DNA of 64,000 nt from Entoloma clypeatum (GCA_963565915.1 OY751485.1:5208001-5272000); one strand, 5' to 3'; numbered from the stretch's first letter, positions 1 to 11,920 are shown. Notes: generated from the letters alone by a model not told the origin. Numbers and translations are program-made.

Positions 1-304
1 AGGAATCATATGATTTAGATCAGAATCCATGGAGATATGATTAAATTAAATCAGCAACTCATTGAATCAGTTTTGTGAGTACCTATGGCAATTATCAGAA
101 TCAAATGATTCACTGGTTGTATGGTAACCAATTGTCATGACTTACTGATGGAACTTGAATAGAACCCTGATGGATTGTCAAGAAAAGTTGTATAAGAAGA
201 ATCCAACCTCAACAGCCTTTATAATTAATCATGCGTCCTATCTCCTCTTCCCACAAGGAAAACATTCTTTCTCTAGCCTCCAATGGTCACTCCACTCATC
301 ATAA
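1..304 (+). mobile_element. Tc1/mariner-like element, 5' end fragment
   Basis: The segment around 231-300 reads as the N-terminus of a Tc1-type transposase (MRPISSSHKENILSLASNGH, then H-S-T-H-H), matching the HTH start of the better preserved copies at 52272 and near 58680 (both minus strand). Upstream, 54-85 carries a terminal-repeat motif (ACTCATTGAATCAGTTTTGT) also present near 58058. Bases 120-230 match 63050-63154 in reverse complement. The element runs off the left edge and is cut at about 305 by another repeat, so only the terminal repeat, leader and first ~25 codons remain. It is not functional. Confidence 0.7.
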
Positions 305-805
305 ATCTACTCAGACCATTCAAATCAAGCCCAAGGACTTAATAAGGTGAATAGAAGCAAAATAGGTCGAAAATTTGACCAAAAATTTTTGTTTCAGCTT
401 TGGATTCTCCTCATTCAGGGGACCTCACAGCACATCTGTTTTTCAAATTTGGTGCATTCATTATGGAGATATAACACTTTTACTGAAATATGCACATTTC
501 ATCATTTCTATCTTATCTAGAGATCTAAAAATTATACAAGGTGTTTCAGAAGGTGAATACATATATATTGATGAATTCTATCATGTTAAACTATTATTAG
601 ATCATAAGAAAGGCACCGTGCGCGCCTGCGCGATGCATTTGCACATTGTTTACTGTTGTTTGGTGTAAAGCGTCGCATCGCTATATGCTCCAATCTGTGG
701 CGAAAATTCATGAAATAAATACACATTTATTAATATATGATACTCTGGTATATAATTGATATAGTCTGTAAGCTTACTTCCTCCTGTGTAGCCATATTAA
801 GGAGT
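305..805 (-). repeat. Dispersed non-coding repeat core (R), reverse copy
   Basis: Read on the minus strand, this stretch matches the cores at about 32500-33000 and 34880-35350. Shared landmarks include a segment around 380-420 (TTTGGATTCTCCTCATTCAG), a run on plasma-like AT-rich sequence around 470-500, and the GC-rich stretch at 610-650 next to an ACAATGTGCAGAAT-like sequence in the other copies. I recognise no coding capacity; the 97-residue frame at 375-668 is not conserved in the other copies. Confidence 0.7.
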
Positions 806-1076
806 ACAGATACAACAAAAAATAGCACTGTAAACACAGATACAAAAAAATAACACTGTAATCATATGTTTTAGCTATGTTTTCACCATGTTTCACTCAA
901 TTCTTAACCTTTGTGACTCTGAGCAAGAGTTTATATACAAGCTAGAAATGTATTCCACTCAGTTGTAGCTTCAAAACAAGCCTTAGACCAATGAAGTTTG
1001 ACTATAAATATCTAGAATATTATGCAGATTACTGAAAAATCTCCAAAAATTGTAGAATATTAGAGGGGGGGTTGGA

Positions 1077-1283
1077 GGTGTATCCCAAAGGGCAAAAAGA
1101 CCGGTCTAGACCTGTTTAGACCAGTCTTTTTGCGGTCTAAGTCAAAAAAAAAATCTAGACTGAACTGCAGCCTAAATTTTCTAAAATGTATAGACCTTAG
1201 ACCGCGGTTCAGTCCAACATGGTCTATTTTTCAGTTCAGTTCAGTCCGGTTCAGGTCTATGTAGACTGAACCTTCGAACACTA
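1077..1283 (+). repeat. hAT-type terminal-region fragment rich in GGTCTAGACC-like motifs
   Basis: This short stretch is built from overlapping copies of AGACC/GGTCT and GTTCAG motifs and ends in TTCGAACACTA. That is the same type of end as the complete hAT-like MITEs here, whose ends read TAGTGTTT...AAACACTA. The left end and target duplication could not be found, so it is probably a truncated or rearranged end. The motif clusters resemble the subterminal transposase-binding repeats of hAT elements (inference). Confidence 0.5.
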
Positions 1284-1383
1284 ATCTCTGCTGTGTTGAA
1301 AAGTATGGCAGTGAGTTCCCTACAACGGTCATAATGTTACGGAATGACACATTGTACTCACATTGTGCTTTTAATACTAGGAA

Positions 1384-2115
1384 TTCCTCTACAGGTCACC
1401 ACGGATTGTGGTTCAGAAACTACGCTGATGTACAGTCTCCAAAACACTCTACAGTTTGTTACCTCACATAATACCAAGGCTTCGCCAACTGATCTGGCCC
1501 TGCAGAGAAATATTCCATGCTGACTTCGACAATTCACATGAACTACCTGCACATGTCTACCTTCGAAGCATACACAACATCTCAATCAAGTGGTCATGGC
1601 TTCGTCTGCGGTTGGACTGAGGAGACAACACTGTTATTGTTTTTGAGAGGGGCGAGACTGAAGGGTGGTATAATCTGCATGATGTTTCGCAGCAGTGAGT
1701 TCATTTGGCCACAACAGGATCATGTCTGAGACTCCTTGAATTCAATTTTGGCAGGGAACTCTGTCACTGGCTCTGGGCTAAGCTTCTTCAGCAAGTATTC
1801 AACGAGTTCATGTGGAAACGCAATTCATATAGAGCACGCAAGGATAAAGGCAAAGCAGGCCCTTCAGGAATGTCATGGAACACAGCTTTCAGCTTACCAC
1901 ACCAGTGGGGTGGAACAAAATATCTGTTGCTGGTGGATCTTGAGGTCATCCGATGCATCAAGGAGGAAATGGGAGGAGATGAACTTCTTCAGTTTGTTAG
2001 CCAGGAATTCTCAAACCGTGCAGAGGCTTCCTATCAGGCCTTCGGTGTGCAGAATTTGTCGTTTGAGAATGTGTGGCAAGTGTTCCAAGATCTGCAAAGA
2101 AACATGTTTCTGTAG
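1384..2115 (+). pseudogene. Integrase-core-like (DDE) domain protein, decayed
   Basis: Read through frame breaks, this matches the fungal integrase-core-like protein family. A VTTDCGSET motif near 1395-1425 supplies an acidic active-site position. YLRSIHNISIKW follows at about 1560-1595, then a downstream block at 1705-2115 (136 aa frame, ending at TAG 2113-2115) with a W-N/PSG-like segment. The family normally has a glutamate after NISI, as in other DDE integrases; here codon 1588-1590 is AAG (K). An in-frame TGA at 1618-1620 sits where D-R-G is expected, consistent with CGA to TGA. The family assignment comes from motif recognition only. These proteins are common in mushroom genomes and probably derive from retroelement integrases. 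This copy cannot be active. Confidence 0.55.
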
Positions 2116-3056
2116 GATCAATTTATGTAACTACATAGTATGTCATACGCACAGTCTGTTTCTTGTAAATGAGGATTCTAGATGCAATACCAATGAGGCT
2201 GTGGAGAAGCTGGCAGGATAAATAGCAAAGCAACTTGCCTCAGGTCAAGAACAAATCCTTGCAAACTCAACGCCTCCTTGATATGACTGTTTGTGGTGGT
2301 TGTGAAAACTCCTTTCCTCATCTTCAGGCAAACACTTGTTGTCAAAAATGCTGCCATCTAAAGCCAGGTCTCTCGCAGTCTGAGCTTGCAACTATTTGTG
2401 TCAGTGACTTCATTGTCATACTAGTATATAAATTGACTTGCTGATATGAATCTAACATTGACCATAGTACAAGCCACAGTGTGCCGCCTGTGGATTGGTC
2501 TTTAAATCAATTCTGAGTGCACTTCGCCAAGTGTGCCTTGATTTTTACTGTGAGTAAGTGCTTGATTTTTGGCCTGATACATCGTGCTAATAGATATATG
2601 CTGGTCACAGGCAGTCAAGACGTGATTCCCCATGATATCTTAACACTCAAAGGTGTTGGTCCGTTTCTCTTTCGCAAGCCACGACTCGGACCTGCCAGCA
2701 CATCAACAGCATCTAGTGTTTTGAAGTCCAGTCTCAAAGACCTAGAACGGGACCAGAACCAGACTGGTAAAGACTGGTAAAAGACTGGACTGCAGTCTCA
2801 AGTTTCAGATTTTTAAAAATTGACCAGTCTCAGGTTCTTCAAATTTTGGAAAAAAAGAAGACTGGCTTAACACCAGTCTTGATTTGAGACTCAAAAAATG
2901 TAAACTGGTCATAGGTTCACACAGGTTCATATAGGTTCACATAGATTTTGTTTATCAAAGCTTCTATAAAATGTTTTGAAATGTGTCATAAATGATCTTC
3001 TGAAACAGGTTTAATAAATTGGAAAATAACCAGTTTAAACCAGTTTGAACCAGTCC

Positions 3057-3366
3057 TGTTGAAACTTTTCCCATCATGTAGATTAGATTAGATTAGATTA
3101 CATCACGTGACCTTTACATATCTTCATTACATACTTGTTTGGTTGGTACAAACAGTAGTACAGTATATAAGACCAGGAAACTGTCAATATCAACAAGTTG
3201 TCTCTTGACTCTTAACCAGCTCCATCGCTCTCACCAGCCTCAACCGCTCTCACCAGCCTTACCCCCTCCAAACCATGTAAGTGACCATAGCGGTATCGTA
3301 GAGTACTTCCACTGTAGCTATGTTTCTCAGTACACCTGTGGCTAGCGCCCAGGTGGAACTTCAACA
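3057..3366 (+). repeat. Copia 5' LTR
   Basis: It is 310 bp, TGTTGAA...TTCAACA. It contains a short (GATTA)n run at about 3079-3100 and a TATATAAG box at 3164-3171, a plausible promoter for the genomic transcript. Confidence 0.93.
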
Positions 3367-3381
3367 GGTTATGGGCCCCGG
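3367..3381 (+). promoter_or_regulatory. Copia primer-binding site of the internal (half-tRNA) iMet type
   Basis: The sequence right after the 5' LTR is GGTTATGGGCCCCGG. It resembles the Drosophila copia primer-binding site, which pairs with the anticodon-stem region of initiator methionine tRNA (a cleaved 5' half) rather than with the tRNA 3' end. The complement, ending CCCATAACC, contains the CAT anticodon with its flanks. Assignment rests on this resemblance; the host tRNA is not in the window. Confidence 0.7.
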
Positions 3382-3728
3382 ATAGCAGAGGGACTTAGGA
3401 AATGCTGGCAACAGCGAGTACCTGCCCACTCTACCCTGGTTGGCAAAGAACCGATCGAAAGATCTAGGTTCTGAGTCTTACTTCTTCACATATGAACCTG
3501 GGAACGTCATTACGACAAGTACCTGTCATGAGACGTCCCTAAGGGGATTGACCTAGTACACTCCATGTGGAAACATTGATCGCACCTTATACGTTTCCGA
3601 CATATAAAGGGTTTTCCCGTGACCGCTATTCCTAAAGGGAATATGTCATAAGGAATCATTTAATTGTTTTCTTGAATCATATTCATAACACATCACTGAT
3701 TGGGAACCCTTTCTTAGATTCATCTACA

Positions 3729-6700
3729 ATGTCTACCTCTCGCTCTGCTCTTGACATCATCACCCCCTTCGACGGCATTGACTACCAAAGCTGGGCCGAA
3801 AGGATGAAGTCCTACCTCCTCCATCAAGGAGTCTGGCGCCTTGTTTCTGGCGACATCACCCGCCCTGTCATCGCCGACTTCACCACCACGGTCTCCACCC
3901 CTGGGGCCACTGCTGCTGCTCCCCCTGTGCTGGTTACCACCGTTGACCAGCCCGGCTTCCGCAAGGAAGAAAAGGCCTGGATTAGGGACGACGACACAGC
4001 CCTTGGAGCGATCCGTCTAAAAGTCTCTGAGGCGATCAGGCGACACATCAAAGACAGCACCTCGGCACTTGGCGCGTGGAAAACGCTAAAGGATGCCTAC
4101 TCCAAGGCATCCCCGGCTGTCATCTTCGGCGACTTCAAGGCTGCCGCCACCTACAAGCTTTCTGGACGCGACCCCGTGCCTGAAATTGAACGCCTGGGGT
4201 CTCTTTTCGCCCGGCTCGCCAATTCGAGCTTTGTCGTCCCCGATCTGATGCAGGCAATGATCCTGGCCAATGCAATTCCCGACGCCTGGTTGTCACTCTC
4301 CACCGCACTTTTCCAGGTCTACGACGCCGACGATTTCACCTACAAAGCCGTCGCCAAAAGCATCATCTCTGAATACCGGCGCAAGTATGCGGTAGGGTCT
4401 ACTCGGGCGTCCAACAAGCAGGCCCAGAAAATCTCCGGGACAAAGCGCAAGGGGCAGGACCCCAAATGGGAAAAGCAGCAAAAGCCGAGTACCTCGCAGA
4501 ACGATGCTGACGAGCAGCCTAACTCGGCTGACCCAAGTACCGCTTCTGAAAAGAAGAAGGGAAAGGGACGCTGGCGCAATCAGAAGAAAAGCGCTAACAA
4601 TGCGGACAACACGTCCAACCATGTGGAAGAAACGGTTGAGTTTGTTGCTCCCGCCATCCACTTCCCCCCTCTTCAGGCACCGTCCTTCACCACTGCCACT
4701 GGCCGCGGGAAAACGACGAGTACCGCCCAGCCAGACTCTCAAAGAATGCAGTCGCTCCTTCAGCAAATGAACCCGCCTCCATCCCAGTACACCGGGCTTC
4801 CTTCGGGCAAGCCGTCTGCGTGGAAAAAGAATGACCACGTCCGCAAACTCGCATGGAACATTGGTGCTCGTCCCTCAGGGTCGAACCTTCGAATTCTGGA
4901 TATGATTATCCCAGAAGAAGATGAAAGACCATCCAAGCAGCGTTGAGTCACTCCACCTTTGGATGACTCCCTCAGGATGATGGACATAGACCATCAAAGC
5001 GAGCGGATGGGGCCGGAACAATTCGAAGATGGGCTGATCGAACTTGACGGTTCGTCACATCCTTCTCTCAAACTTGACCAAATGGGAAACGCTAATAATC
5101 ACGCACAGACGTTTGAATACATATTAGCTAGTACTGATGCAGATAGTATAGATCTCTTTAGTGATGATCTGTACAAAAAATATATCAAACATTCCGCGTC
5201 CTGCACACACTGCAAAGAGAAAGAACGCACTCAGTGGATCTTAGATTCCGGCGCATCATTACACTTTACCCATGAGTTCAAAGACTTCGCGTATTACAGG
5301 CCTCTCAAGGCTAAGCGATTTGTCCAAACAGCTGCAAAGGGAAAGAAACTGGAAATTCTCGGAGTTGGGGCCATTCCAGTACGGCATACCCTAAATGGGG
5401 AAATAAAAACCCATCTTCTCCGACCTGTATTCTACATTCCGGACATGGACACACGCCTATTGTCCCTAGGCGTCTTCCTTAATCACGGTTACAAAGTAGA
5501 CGGAATGTGTGGAGAAATTAACATCTCCAAAGGACAGAACAAAATACAGTTCTCGCCTCACATTCTCGGACAAACCATTTATTGGTTAGACACTGAAATA
5601 CGCTATGACCAAATCCACGCGATCTCTAGCAAAATCACTGTTGAAACCTGGCATAAACGCCTTGGCCACCCAAATGACCAGGCGCTCAATAAGATTCCCA
5701 CCAGTACCAAAGGAGTACCCAGAACGTTAGTACGTGAGAAATCACAGGAAAGCTGCACGGGGTGCCTAAAAGGGAAAATGCCGAATCAATCTTACCCTAA
5801 CTCGGTGACAAGGGCTGTCAAACCCTTTGATTTGATTCATTCGGACTTGAAACAGATATCCACGGCATCGTACCACAAGTACAAATATTTCCTTACCTTT
5901 TTGGACGATTTTTCTTCCCATGTCTGGGTCTTCTTGCTTAGGAAAAAGTCAGGCGCCATCACGGCGCTGAAACAATTCCTTGCGATGATCCAGAATCAAT
6001 TCGCCGCCACCCCTAAAAAATGGCGGGTTGATGGAGGTGGAGAATTTGACGAACACAAGGATGTACTTGCCGATCATGGAATTCTGATCGACGTCACGCT
6101 CCCATATCAGCACCAGCAGAATGGTAGAGCAGAAAGGATCAATTGAACACTATGGGAAAAATCTCAGGCATTGTGCTTTGATGCATGCTTACCGCCCATG
6201 TGGTGGCAATTCTGTTTGGAACACGCAGCATTTCTCTACAACAGAACCCCCATGCAGCGTCTTGAATGGAAAACCCCTTACTTCAGGGTGACCAATGAGA
6301 TCCCCGACATGTCCAGCGTCAGAGTATTTGGATGTCAGGCATATGTATATATCCCAAAGGAGAAACATAGGAACTCCCTGGAATCAAGATCCCGATTGAT
6401 GATTTATCTCAGATCGAAACCAGGGGTCAAAGGATACCGCTTCATGGATCCTGAGACCAACACGATTTTCATGGGCGGGAAAGCTATCTTTGATGAAAGC
6501 AAGTACCCTAGATGCCATATCGACCCGTTGCCAGAAAACCACCCAGAAATGGAAGACCCAGAGCCGGCTGATGAGTTTGAGGATCTCATTCCCGGCAGCA
6601 ATGACGACGACAGTCACAACGAAACACCTCACAACTCAGTTCCCATTGAACAGGATCAACCTGAATCAGACAACGAATTGCCTGCCAGTGAGCCTGATGA

Positions 6701-8456
6701 CGAACCACGAGTACCCACTCCGGAACCTGAGCAAGTACCAGATCGACCGATCAGGGAACGACGAGTTCGGAAGATGCCAGGAAGCATCTATGGGGAAGAC
6801 ACTCCAGCGTCTGATCTTGAAAAATTAGATCGAAGACGGAGATTGGGCGGTCAAACAGCATGGATGAATGACCTCCTGATGGAGGCAATATCAGTCCAAG
6901 TTGGCATCGTTGAAATGTCCCATAAAGACATATACCCTCTTCCAAATAAAGAAGACTGGTATGCGGCGGAACGTAAAGAGCTGGACATGCTCAAACGCCG
7001 CGGGGTGATCACAGAGCTAGTACCCCTGCCTGCAGGGAGGAAAGCTCTAAGGAACAAATGGGTTTATAACAAAAAGTCCGACGGGCGTCTGAAAGCACGC
7101 CTTGTCGCAAAAGGCTTCTCACAGGTAGAAGGGATTGACTTTGATCAGATCTTCTCACCAGTCGTAAGATATGAAACCGTCCAACTAATACTGGCATTGA
7201 CAGCCCTTGAAGGGTGGTTCATGACACTTTTGGACGTCTCATCAGCCTTCCTCTATGGAACGCTCCGTGAAGTCATTTACATGCGACAGCCTGAGGGCTA
7301 CATAGTAAAAGGGAAAGAGCACCTCATGTACCAACTATTCAAAGCTCTATATGGACTTAAGCAGGCTGCATTAGCCTGGTGGAGGGAACTTGATTCCTCC
7401 ATGAAAAAGCTCGGCTTTGTCCGGCTTCACTCTGATGCGGGAGTGTTCATTCACAAAAGTACCAACAGGGAAATTGTAATCGCCGTCATCTATGTCGATG
7501 ACTCTGCTTTTCTCGGCACAAACCAGGAATACACGCTAGAGAAAAAGAAGGCCTTCATGACCACATGGGAATGTAGGGACCTAGGGCACCTTGTGCCTGA
7601 TGGGGAACCGAAAGAATTTCTCTCTATCCAAATAAGGCAACACGGGAAACGTATCTTCATTGATCAAGTACCTTACCTTGAGAAAATACTCGAACAAATG
7701 GGGATGAGCGAATCTAACGCCACCCATACCCCACTTCCTACGGGTTACAAACCCATGGTGTCCGACGATGAACCCAATGCAGAACTTCGATCAAAGTACC
7801 AATCCGTCATCGGATCACTTCTATATCTGATGATTGGAACAAGGCCAGACATCTGTTTTGCCATGATTAAAATGTTGCAGTTTTCCGCAAATCCCACCAA
7901 ACGCCATTTAGAAGTGGCTAGGGATATTTGCAGGTATCTGAAGGCGACAAAAAATTATGCAATCATGTATGATGGCGACTCAGGGAAAGGAATCTATGCA
8001 TTCACAGACTCCGACTGGGCGTCAGATGAAAACACGAGGAGGTCTACCACTGGCTTCTTCATATCACTGGCGTCTGGAGCAGTGACATGGGTATCATCGG
8101 CGCAAAAGACCATCGCCCTCTCTTCCACAGAAGCAGAGTATATGGCGTTATCAGACTGCAGTCGCGCAGCAACATGGCTGAGAAGCATGCTTGCCGAACT
8201 TGGAATGCAGATCGGATCAGTACCGATCTACAGAGATAACAACGGCTCCGTCTTTATCGCATCCAACCCTGTAACTGAGAAGCGATCCAAGCACATTGAC
8301 GTGCGATTCCACTTCGTCAGAGAAAAAGTCTCCGAAGGGATAATTACGGTCGAATTCATTGAAGGAGTGAACAACCCTGCAGACCTTTTAACTAAGAATC
8401 TGGGAAAAATCCTCTTTTCCAAGTTTATCCCGTACTTCGGATTGATAAAAAACTAG
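3729..8456 (+). pseudogene. Copia Gag-Pol polyprotein, one frame with two TGA stops
   Basis: The frame starts at the first ATG (3729) and stays open to TAG 8454-8456 except for TGA at 4944-4946 and 6144-6146; all three segments are in the same phase. Gag (3729-4943) starts with an LDIITPFDG..Y..W region and has a lysine-rich C-terminal part, with no clear CCHC knuckle. Pol shows the protease WILDSGAS (near 5235), the integrase zinc module WHKRLGHPND..CTGCLKGK and catalytic-core blocks DLIHSDLK, VDGGGEF and NGRAERIN. RT follows with ARLVAKGFSQ, LDVSSAFLYG and YVDD (near 7492), then RNase H with FTDSDWASD, SSTEAEYMAL and KRSKHIDVRFH. The second TGA lies in the NGRAERIN-R-TL motif where arginine is expected, i.e. 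CGA to TGA. The first, between gag and pol, may be a decay stop or a natural readthrough stop. Confidence 0.9.
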
Positions 8457-8531
8457 GCGAAACAGAGTACCTATATATATATGTGGGAAAAAGTAAGATG
8501 TATTTAGAAGTATGTACTAAATATGGGGGGG

Positions 8532-8841
8532 TGTTGAAACTTTTCCCATCACATAGATTAGATTAGATTAGATTACATCATGTGACCTTTACATATCTTC
8601 ATTACATACTTGTTTGGTTGGTACAAACAGTAGTACGGTATATAAGACCAGGAAACTGTCAATATCAACAAGTTGTCTCTTGACTCTTAACCAGCTCCAT
8701 CGCTCTCACCAGCCTCAACCGCTCTCACCAGCCTTACCCCCTCCAAACCATGTAAGTGACCATAGCGGTATCGTAGAGTACTTCCACTGTAGCTATGTTG
8801 CTCAGTACACCTGTGGCTAGTGCCCAGGTGGAACTTCAACA
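8532..8841 (+). repeat. Copia 3' LTR
   Basis: It is 310 bp and pairs with the LTR at 3057-3366 with a handful of substitutions, mostly transitions. It is preceded by the polypurine tract at 8525-8531. Confidence 0.93.
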
Positions 8842-10905
8842 AGTCCTGGTTTACTTTTTTCAGAAAGGAAAGACTGGTTTACCAGTCTTTGACCAGTCCA
8901 GTCCTGGTTTCAATTTTTTGGAGAAACCACTCAACCAGTCTTGGTTCTATGTTCTTAATTTTTTGAGCAAAAAACCGGACTGGACTGGACTTTTGAACAC
9001 TAACAGCATCTGCTGTTGAGACAACTGACTTGCAAGATCACAATGCCCCTGGTTCCAGCATAGATGGTGACCTTGCATCAGCAATCCTGTCAAGAGCTGA
9101 AACTCACCGTAGTGAAGCGTCAGACACCCATTTTGCTGTTTGCCTATCAAAGACAGTCCACAATGCAAGCAGCAGGAACAAGTTTCCCAACTTGACCAAG
9201 GCCAGCCATGTACTCACCAAGCAAAACCGGAAGAAGGTTTGTGTTCCTGTTCTCAACAGCATTTTTGGAAATGCTAAATGTTCTTTAAGGCAGAGACTTG
9301 TCTTCGCGAAGGGGATAAAGATGTGACTGTGATTGCGTCTCTTTGGCGACTTGATGAAAGGGCTAAATTCACAGAAGTGAGTCTTTAAACTTACTTGGTA
9401 CGCTAGTTTCCTTGATATTTTCAAGGTCCAACCAGCTGTACACATTCAGCGCACCTTTCCAAAGGAGGAGGAGACGAAGAAATGTCTAGATGAACTACTC
9501 AGTCAAGCAAGGATTGATTTTGAGAAGGCAAATCCGGAAGCAGATGCGCTAACATGGAGAAGCTCATGATTTTTCTTCAGGCAGAGTATTATTCTTCGTG
9601 CAGATACTGGTGGGGGGGCCGGCGGTTGGGCATCCTTGACATACTTCAATAGAAGTCAATCTCTAGGAGACATGTTAGAAGAATTCCATGTTCAAAAGTT
9701 CGCCAACGAGATGCTCCTCGAGGCTTCGACAATCAAAATTTGCTTTGAAATCATCGGTTCAGTGGAGACAGAGTGCTTAGTGAGTCTATGGTATTCTAAG
9801 CTATGGACCAACTCTGAGTTCCTCCGAAAAGCCTGAATCCTCAGCTCGTCCAAGAAGATCAGTAATGCCATCATTGAAGAGCCTGAAGCGCCCGCGTGCA
9901 GATACTAGGAGTAAGATTGATACAAGGTCAAAAACTGCCCGAGTAGTTGTATCCACCTACAGTGATGCTAATCCGGAAAGCATTAGGAGAACTCCTGCAC
10001 CAGTCATTTTGAAGAGCACATTCAAAGCACCAAGTGCGGCACACCCATCACTGTTGCACCTGAGATGGAGTCGGAACCCGTCCATGGAGCAGTGCACCTT
10101 CATTCGCACAACTGCCTCTATCAGTCTGAGTGGCGAGATCACTCTGGAGCGCTCCCAGGAACTCCAAGATGAAACCATTGAAATTGCAGCTGATTGGTTA
10201 GACGGAGAGAAAGCTTTCTTGAATAAGAAGCCTTATGATGCAACGGGTTTTATTGGGCAAGGTGCAATGAAAAGAGCCATCTATGTTCATACTTCTCTAC
10301 TCAGTTGTCAAAACCTTCCTTCAGTACTAACTTGCATTTTAATTCTAGGCGCGGTACAGTGGCAAAGAGTTTGTGCTTACTCAAAATTACGATGAACAAA
10401 CAACACCTGATGAAGTTGCCAAGAATCTGGCTGGCAAGTATGAGCTCTTAGCTCAGTGTGATTGGTTCAAGTTGAAATTCGACGAGCATGCTATCAATTT
10501 GGGTGCTACCACTCTGCCAGGTATGATTTCCTTTGCGATATGCATCTTGAGTTCTGTCTTGAGTTCTGACGTGTATGCTGGCTTGCAGAATTCTACTTCA
10601 ACTACTCATCATCAATATTTGGAGAAATACAACCATCCTTGAGCTCTGGGGGATTTCGCGTTTCTTTTCAGCACTTCATTGCAACACCCCTACTTCCCTG
10701 TGGTAAGGTCGACACGAAAGTATGCAAGTTTACTGGGAACGATTGGGTCTGTCAGTGCCTCTATCTCGATAATATTGAAGTAGAAAATCAACCATCTTCC
10801 CTGCCAAAGGGAGGTCTTGGTGGTCATGTGGGTGGGTGTCAGAATCCGATGAATCTTGATTTATTGTTGAATGAGCAGGACCCCCAGGCTAGTGGTGTTT
10901 CCCAT

Positions 10906-11620
10906 TAGCAGGTACTATATTTTGTGCTATAAATTCTTGTTTTTTTATCGTAGTTTTTGGAATCATATTGGAATGACATGGGCCTACCCATGGGTGCCGT
11001 CGGCCACCTGTAAACTGCGCCCTTCACAGGTGTGGGACCTGGAGGTGCAGGTTTTAACCATGGTGTGCCCGCCAAGGCCACAAGTCAAAGTATCCTGGTA
11101 TAAACACGACAGGTTGCTTGTTAGAATGCTGGCCCAGTCAGCCACCATTGCTGTCCACATTTGGCACCATCAGTATAGGCCATGAAGGTAGAACTATCAA
11201 CTGTTAATCTGTTGCGGCAACAGCGTGTCAATTGATGGTGTACTGCAAACTGATTAAACAATGGACACGGATCCTTGCTGCGGGCATAGGTGAGAGGGGG
11301 GAGAAGTAGTGACAGTCGGTGGAGATGGCCTGGACATGGTAGCTGCAGATGCTTCCAGGGCACAGTGGGACATGCGAACATTGAACATAAAAAAGGAGGG
11401 AGGCATAAACAGGGGGGAGGGTCGCAGTCGTTGCATGAGAACGAGAACAGACAAGGACGGCGGCAAACAGGGACAGCCACAAAGAACACGAGGACAAGGT
11501 GAATGGGGAGCCAGGTGGATCCACCAGAGATCGAATTTTCCAGGTCGGGTTGTCTGAAGCCAGGGGATAGGTCCGTGTGGCCTTTACGGCCATCGGATTT
11601 GATCGATGAGTGGTCCTCAT
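10906..11620. other. No recognised gene; left flank of gypsy E
   Basis: This is unassigned sequence between the alpha-kinase remnant and gypsy E. Reading frames of up to ~130 residues exist on both strands (for example minus strand 11228-11620) but overlap one another and show no family motif. I treat them as chance frames. Confidence 0.5.
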
Positions 11621-11909
11621 TGTTGAGGCAATGCTAAGTCAAACGACGTCGCGAGCCCAAACTTAGGAACGAAGTGGAAAGATGATAAGAGAACTGTATT
11701 GCCAAGAGACCCAGCGGGAATCTCAAGAGAACAAGCTATTGAATACAAGTGAAAGTACCCTACTTATATATGTAAATTCCATGAGGCTGCATTGAGGCAG
11801 CGTCATGCTGCGCGATAATGATAAGATGTCCTCATGTATGATATGATGTAGATAAGATAAGATCGAGATAAGATAAGATAAAGTGAAAGGTGAAAATACG
11901 ATCATAACA
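11621..11909 (-). repeat. Gypsy E 3' LTR
   Basis: It is 289 bp and nearly identical to 22492-22780. It has AGATAAGATAAGAT-type repeats and a TATATAAG box on the minus strand. Confidence 0.93.
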
Positions 11910-11920
11910 TTACCCCCTTT

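Larger units (their letters stand above)
3057..8841 (+). mobile_element. Ty1/copia LTR retrotransposon, complete
   Basis: Two 310-bp LTRs beginning TGTTGAA and ending TTCAACA bound a 5,785-bp element flanked by the 5-bp duplication AGTCC (3052-3056 and 8842-8846). The LTRs differ at about six positions, so the insertion is fairly recent. The order protease, integrase, reverse transcriptase, RNase H is diagnostic of Ty1/copia. A polypurine tract ending in seven G (8525-8531) precedes the 3' LTR. The coding frame carries two TGA stops, so the copy is probably dead. It inserted into the older MITE. Confidence 0.95.
2714..9002 (+). mobile_element. hAT-type MITE, copy 1, split by the copia element
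   Basis: Terminal inverted repeats TAGTGTTTTGAAGTCCAGTC (2714-2733) and its near-complement ending in TTTTGAACACTA (to 9002) enclose a non-coding element. It is flanked by a perfect 8-bp duplication ACAGCATC (2706-2713 and 9003-9010). An 8-bp TSD and a TAGTG start fit the hAT superfamily. Without the copia insertion and its extra duplication (3057-8846) the MITE is about 499 bp, nearly the same as the intact copy at 54311-54808 (498 bp). The interior is dense in ACCAGT/ACTGGT motifs in both orientations. It has no transposase and must be mobilised in trans. Confidence 0.9.
2235..10905 (+). pseudogene. Alpha-kinase-like protein gene, disrupted by nested transposons
   Basis: The likely exons read in order. 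A cysteine-rich N-terminal block at 2280-2400 (CGGCENSFPHLQANTCCQKC) looks zinc-binding. A linker ends at 2713 and resumes at 9003 in frame (...PASTSTAS / AVETTDLQ...) once the MITE and its 8-bp duplication are removed. Further blocks lie at 9427-9570, 9596-9775, 9865-10310 and 10350-10520. The segment GFIGQGAMKRAIY, then Y-S-G-K-E-F-V-L-T across a putative intron (10310-10348), resembles the glycine-rich ATP-binding part of basidiomycete alpha-kinase-like proteins. FIATPLLPCGKVDTKVCKFT near 10676-10735 is a hallmark segment of that family. The usual C-terminal kinase part after FTGND is not recognisable. Exon limits are approximate. The family is assigned from motif memory, and its substrates are unknown. 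Confidence 0.6.

Noticed and set aside
1284..1291. ATCTCTGC as target duplication of the 1077-1283 fragment
   Set aside because: No matching copy upstream next to a TAGTG end.
3079..3100. GATTA-type repeats as telomeric sequence
   Set aside because: Short run inside the copia LTR, also present at 8554-8575; not the fungal TTAGGG telomere.
4293..4838. 181-codon minus-strand frame
   Set aside because: Antisense shadow of copia Gag; no motif.
11121..11620. Minus-strand frames of 120-130 codons
   Set aside because: Overlapping, low-complexity, no motif; probably chance.
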